DNA of 43,921 nucleotides. It comes from an uncultured Thiodictyon sp. GTDB lineage: Bacteria; Pseudomonadota; Gammaproteobacteria; Chromatiales; Chromatiaceae. The notes beneath the pieces are model-generated. The model had not been told where the DNA came from and ran no database searches. It saw only the letters and a list, made by a program, of their open reading frames with translations. Positions 40,477-43,921 of the stretch are shown here, piece after piece. Both the position numbers and the translations under genes were made by a program. The stretch lies in the NCBI RefSeq assembly GCF_903946935.1, contig NZ_CAJAXH010000318.1, positions 1-43,921 on the forward strand, read 5' to 3'. The stretch's first letter is position 1. Each line of letters opens with the position of its first letter.

Positions 40477-42327
40477 GTGAATCAGTGTGGGGTTGCAAGC
40501 GGCTCAGGGCCGGGGGCCGCGGGCTCCCGATCCCGGCCTTGTGTGCGCCGGCCAGGCCCACGCTGGCGCTGGTTGTCACTGTGGCTGATCGGTCTGCTGT
40601 TGAGCGCGTCGCCGGCCGCGGCCCTCAAACTGGAGGTGGAGGTCAAAGGCTTGGAGGGGGAGCAAAAGGCCAACGTACTGGCCCTGCTCGCCATCTATCA
40701 GGAGCGCAACGACGCGGCCCTCAGCGGGGCGCGGATGCAGGTCTTGCATCGGCTCGCCCCCGAGCAGATCCGCGAGGCCTTGACCCCCTTCGGACTCTAT
40801 CGTGTCGCGGTTAAGGATAGCCTCACGGCGCCCACCGACCGCCGCGGGGCCTGGGTCGCCACCTATGGGGTCGATCCCGGGCCGCCGGCCAGGATCGCCG
40901 CCGTCAACTATCGGATTGTCGGCCCCGGGGCCGAAAACCCGGCCTTTCCCAAAGAGTTTCCCATGAAGGTGGGGGATGTGCTGCTGCATAGTCGCTATGA
41001 ACAGGCCAAGTCCGACCTGCGCTACGCCGCCTCTTCCCATGGATACCTGGACTACCAACTGCTGGAGCATCAGGTCCTGGTGGACCCAGTCAGCAATGGG
41101 GCAGTGGTCAACCTGGTGCTGGAGACCGGCCCACTCTATTTCTTCGGCCCGGTGAGTTTTACCCAGGACCTGCTGAACGAGGGCCTGTTGCGGCGCTTTG
41201 TGCGCATCAAACCGGGCGAGGTCTACAATCCGGACCGATTGGTGAGCCTGCAATCGCGGCTGCTGGCGACCGAATATTATAGTCAGGTCGTGATCCAACC
41301 CCATAAGGACCTCACCGGCAAGAGTCAGGTGGTGCCCATCGAGGTGATCGCGAGCCGCAATAAGGCCAACAAATTTCGGGTGGGCGCAGGTTTCGCGACC
41401 GATATCGGCCCACGCCTCAGCCTGGACTGGCATCGCCGCTATCTGACCCCCAGTGGCGACAAGTTTCATACCTTACTGAGCCTGTCCCCGGGTCTTTCAC
41501 GCTTCGACTTCGACTATCGTATACCCATTCGCGATCCGCGCCGCGACTATTTCCGTATCAACCCGAGCTTCTCCCATTACGATAACAGCACCCAAAAGGG
41601 CTCGATTGCCTTGATCCACTTTGGTCAATCCATCGTCATCGGGGACCGCTGGCGGCGCGATCTGGGGGTCGACTACCGCTACGAGAACTATGAGATCAAC
41701 GGGGTGACACAGCCCGCGGTCAATGAGCTCGTACCCAACGTCTCCTGGGCCAAGACGGTATCGGACGACCCGGTCTATACCACCGATGGCTATCGCATCA
41801 AATTCACCGTATTGGGGGCCGTGGGGGGGATTGTCTCACCGAACTCCTATTTGTCCGGTCTGCTCGACTTCAAATGGATCGAGCGGGTCTCGAAAAAGTA
41901 TCGCGTACTCACCCGCGCCGACCTGGGTGCCACCTGGGCCGCCAGTGTGAACGACCTGCCGGCCAGCCGCCGCTTCTATGCCGGCGGCGATAGCTCGATC
42001 CGGGGTTGGGGTTTCGATGCATTGGGCCCCAACAATCCGCTCAACGACCAGACCGTCGGGGGGCGTTATCTCGCTGTCGGCAGCCTGGAGCTGGAGCGCG
42101 AGATCAAGGGCAACTGGAGCGCTGCCGTCTTCACCGACTTCGGCAATGCATTCGATCCGGCCTACCCGGAGGTCTTCAATCAGAGCGTGGGGCTGGGCGT
42201 GCGCTGGCGCTCGCCGATCGGCCAGATCCGCCTCGACCTGGCCTTTGCCCTCACCACGGGTCAGGGTCCCAGCACCTGGGGCCTCCCGCCGGCCCGGCTG
42301 CATTTCGTCATCGGGCCGGATTTGTGA
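40477..42327 (+). CDS. tamA: TamA, Omp85-family outer membrane translocation/assembly protein
   Basis: This 616-aa protein has a likely GTG start at 40477, with GAGG 6 bases upstream. A GTG at 40465 in the same frame lacks a site. A signal peptide ends near SASPAAALK. Three POTRA domains follow (about 35-250; POTRA1 starts LKLEVEVKGLEGEQKANVLA), then a 16-strand Omp85 barrel. The barrel carries the substrate-loop motif RRFYAGGDSSIRGWGF (the VRGF-type motif, here IRGW) and the terminal strand ARLHFVIGPDL. TamA works with inner-membrane TamB in outer membrane biogenesis. tamB usually follows directly, but here gene debris follows instead. Confidence 0.92.
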   Translation: MNQCGVASGSGPGAAGSRSRPCVRRPGPRWRWLSLWLIGLLLSASPAAALKLEVEVKGLEGEQKANVLALLAIYQERNDAALSGARMQVLHRLAPEQIREALTPFGLYRVAVKDSLTAPTDRRGAWVATYGVDPGPPARIAAVNYRIVGPGAENPAFPKEFPMKVGDVLLHSRYEQAKSDLRYAASSHGYLDYQLLEHQVLVDPVSNGAVVNLVLETGPLYFFGPVSFTQDLLNEGLLRRFVRIKPGEVYNPDRLVSLQSRLLATEYYSQVVIQPHKDLTGKSQVVPIEVIASRNKANKFRVGAGFATDIGPRLSLDWHRRYLTPSGDKFHTLLSLSPGLSRFDFDYRIPIRDPRRDYFRINPSFSHYDNSTQKGSIALIHFGQSIVIGDRWRRDLGVDYRYENYEINGVTQPAVNELVPNVSWAKTVSDDPVYTTDGYRIKFTVLGAVGGIVSPNSYLSGLLDFKWIERVSKKYRVLTRADLGATWAASVNDLPASRRFYAGGDSSIRGWGFDALGPNNPLNDQTVGGRYLAVGSLELEREIKGNWSAAVFTDFGNAFDPAYPEVFNQSVGLGVRWRSPIGQIRLDLAFALTTGQGPSTWGLPPARLHFVIGPDL

Positions 42328-42775
42328 ATATGCGGCAAAATGGCGCCTCGCCCGGCTACTCTACGAACGGGACTGGGACCGGCAGCGGATCATCGACCTC
42401 TTCGCCGTCATCGACTGGATGATGCGCCTACCCCCAGCGCTAGAAAACAAACTCTGGCAGGAACTCACGACCCTGGAGTGTAATAAAACCATGCCTTACG
42501 TCACCTCTGTCGAACGCATCGGATACCAGCGGGGCCACTTGGAAGGCCGCGAAATTGGCCGTGAGGAAGGCCGTGAGGAAGGCCGCGAGGAAGGCAGGCA
42601 TGTGGAAGCCTTCGCCCTAGTCCAAAAGTTGCTCCGCCGCCGCTTCGGCTCCCTGCCTCCGGAAGTCGAGGAGCGCATCGTCCCCTTGCCGCTGGAACGC
42701 ATCGAAGCCCTCGGCGAGGCGCTGCTGGACTTCACCGCCGTGACCGACCTGGATGCCTGGCTGCGTCGGCACTGA
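42326..42775 (+). pseudogene. C-terminal fragment of an Rpn-type nuclease/transposase protein
   Basis: The frame reads EYAAKWRLARLLYERDWDRQ and then RIIDLFAVIDWMMRLPPALE, TMPYVTSVERIGYQRGHLEG, a run of REEG tetrapeptides (12-bp DNA repeat at about 42553-42600), and an LVQKLLRRRFGSLPPEVEER end (DUF4351-like). This is how the second half of Rpn-like proteins of the FIDWLMRLP...YVTSIERIG type looks. The nuclease half is missing: similarity starts within 20 bases of the tamA stop. An internal ATG at 42419 could still give a 118-aa product. The junction suggests an insertion or deletion right behind tamA that removed the expected tamB. Confidence 0.7.
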
Positions 42776-42809
42776 GCCAGCCCCTGGCAAGACCATCGGA
42801 ACTCCGTCC

Positions 42810-43160
42810 CTGGAACGCGCCCGCGACACCCCCGCCGCGGTCCTGCGTACCATTGCCGCCCGCAGCCTGGCCGAGATCGAAGACGCGCTGGTCAAGGACC
42901 GGCTCAACGCACTGGCTTGGTTCGCTGCCGCCGGACTGCTGGAGATCAAACTGGCGCTGCGGATCACGGCCCAGGGTGCCTAAGCCCGCGGACTCTTTCA
43001 CGCCAAGACCGGCGTCTTCTCCGACCGACCCCAACCAAATCCGCGAGCCCGGCCCCGGCGCCACCTTAGCCCCGCCCGCCGGACTCGAACTGCGCCCCTA
43101 CCGAAGGACGCCATCCGCGCCTGGAGCAAGGCGGGCGGGCGCTGCGTCCTGCCCGCTCTG
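42810..43160 (+). pseudogene. remnant of a PLD-like/SF2 helicase gene
   Basis: ARDTPAAVLRTIAARSLAEI and ALVKDRLNALAWFAAAGLLE with IKLALR resemble the N-terminal phospholipase-D-like region of large DEAD/DEAH helicases. A TAA at 42981-42983 interrupts the frame, after which the same frame continues GLFHAKTGVFSD, another hallmark of that family. About 50 bases later LELRPY (next frame) and KDAIRAWSKAGGRCVL (original frame) look like the helicase Q-motif region ELRPYQ-x-A-I-x-AW, shifted by one base. An expected Walker A (ATGTGKT) is corrupted to a PTKT-like stretch. The gene is dead and internally deleted. These helicases often accompany restriction or defence genes. Confidence 0.55.
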
Positions 43161-43441
43161 CGGATCCCCCACCAAGACCTTTTTCGTGTACTGGATCAGT
43201 CCGATGAGTGCCGTATCCGAGATCGGCGTCGGCGCCAGACACTGATTTTCGCCCCGGGCGTCGCAGCGGTAGCGCAACACCACATGATTGCTGTCCACGG
43301 CCCCGGTCCCGGTCGCCTCATTGGCGCGGCTGCCCCACAGCAGATCGGCGACCTATGGGGATCGGCGATCAAGGAGGTCTTGGACTTGTGGGCGACATCG
43401 AAGGCATCTGCGACGTCGTTGACGAAGCCCTTGGAGTTGAA
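43148..43441 (-). pseudogene. unrecognised minus-strand gene fragment
   Basis: The minus strand reads FNSKGFVNDVADAFDVAHKS and KTSLIADPHR from about 43438. After a one-base shift near 43345 it continues LLWGSRANEATGTGAVDSNH and VVLRYRCDARGENQCLAPTP then ISDTALIGLIQYTKK. Both parts have protein-like composition, unlike the plus strand here, and probably belong to one decayed gene. I do not recognise the family. The helicase remnant on the other strand overlaps its end. Confidence 0.3.
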
Positions 43442-43488
43442 CATCAACTCCTAAGAGTTGCAGCAGGGGTGCGTGCGCCTCGCAGTAG

Positions 43489-43656
43489 GGGCAATCGGAA
43501 CGGAAAAAGAACCACAGCGATTCGCCCTACATCGACAACCGGCCCTTGCGCGATCCCACCAAGCCGGAGTTGCGCCGTTATACCGCTGTGTATGTCCTCA
43601 AGGAAAAAGAGGTGGGGCAGTTCAGCGACGAGTTGGTTGTGAATTGCGCGCCTTGA
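43489..43656 (+). pseudogene. unrecognised C-terminal fragment
   Basis: An in-frame stop at 43486-43488 is followed by 55 codons ending at TGA 43654-43656: NHSDSPYIDNRPLRDPTKPE then LRRYTAVYVLKEKEVGQFSD and ELVVNCAP. The last part looks like a fibronectin-like or jelly-roll beta strand pair (RYxAxYVxxxxEVGxFSDExxV) as found at the C-terminus of various uncharacterised proteins. There is no start codon in a sensible place, so I treat it as a remnant. The following 43657-43798 shows nothing. Confidence 0.4.
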
Positions 43657-43798
43657 TGTGTACGCCTTGAGCGACGAGTCAGGCGCCTGGCCAAGATAGA
43701 TAAGGAAGCTATCGCACAACACTCAGGTCCAAGAAACCAAACGGGGCCGGATCAGTTCTTGGTGTCGCCAGGGGGGCAGTTCCCACGGCAAATCCGTT

Positions 43799-43921
43799 CT
43801 AGCCCGCCGTGGCTGGCCGTCCCCGCCGACGGCGGGAATTTTCGGTCATGCCCAGGTAGTCGAACACCAGGCGGACGTTGCGTGCCAGGCGCTGGATGGT
43901 GGCGGCGACGGTGTCGCGGGA
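43799..43921 (-). CDS. partial gene entering from the right edge, unrecognised
   Basis: The minus-strand frame is open from the window edge for 40 codons (SRDTVAATIQRLARNVRLVF, then DYLGMTEN and a basic RRRRGRPATAG tail) to a TAG at 43799-43801. The first part is a regular amphipathic helix. CCCGCCG and CGGCGGG arms at 43803-43809 and 43830-43836 make a hairpin inside the basic tail, without a T-run. Too short to identify. Confidence 0.35.
   Translation of the reverse strand, partial: SRDTVAATIQRLARNVRLVFDYLGMTENSRRRRGRPATAG

Noticed and set aside
42551-42600. 12-bp direct repeats suggesting a CRISPR-like array
   Set aside because: The units are contiguous, without spacers, and encode REEG tetrapeptides in frame within the Rpn-type fragment.
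1-43921. tRNA, rRNA or CRISPR loci
   Set aside because: I looked in all intergenic stretches on both strands and saw no cloverleaf with a TTCRA arm, no rRNA sequence and no spaced repeats. Most gaps are too short to hold one.

Overview
The window is GC-rich chromosomal DNA, most likely from a gammaproteobacterium. A purple sulfur bacterium (Chromatiaceae-like) fits best. The support is a divergent epmB / efp-epmA locus, TamA, FimX-like c-di-GMP receptor proteins beside type IV pilus genes, Rpn-type nucleases, and the GTAGGTTGGG and CTCTGCGT intergenic repeats. The genus is an inference from gene content, not a measurement.

Left margin (1-4650): the tail of an IS630-type transposase, repeat-rich intergenic DNA, a small secreted protein, an Rpn-family nuclease, and an OmpR-type response regulator overlapping its histidine kinase. 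Positions 4570-7234 (minus strand) hold an unstudied set: a coiled-coil exported protein, a two-part membrane protein and a 24-residue hydrophobic micropeptide that overlaps the kinase 3' end. Next come a brnT-brnA toxin-antitoxin pair and a transglutaminase / fused ATP-grasp-alpha-E pair (7901-11361).

Centre (11563-25774): two complete, divergent minor-pilin clusters share one intergenic region. Cluster A (minus) reads pilV-pilW-pilX-pilY1-fimT, with the remnant of a PilE-like pilin at its head. Cluster B (plus) reads fimT-pilV-pilW-pilX-pilY1. The two PilY1 proteins are of different types. PilY1-B keeps the canonical calcium loop. PilY1-A has lost it, while PilX-A of the same operon carries a DxDxDGxxD loop.

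Right-centre (25810-36014): two FimX-like degenerate GGDEF-EAL proteins flank the EF-P beta-lysylation locus (epmB, efp, epmA) and an exported protein. They are followed by tsaB, a small zinc-ribbon-like membrane protein and a type-2 glycerate kinase.

Right (36052-42327): a probable frameshifted small gene, then a two-gene minus-strand operon of unknown function (1032-aa all-helical protein plus 284-aa single-pass membrane protein). This operon is the best candidate here for an undescribed system; its large protein may have a GAP1-N-like start. It is divergent from tamA. The last 1.6 kb (42326-43921) is a graveyard of gene fragments: an Rpn-type C-terminus, a PLD-helicase remnant and three unrecognised pieces.
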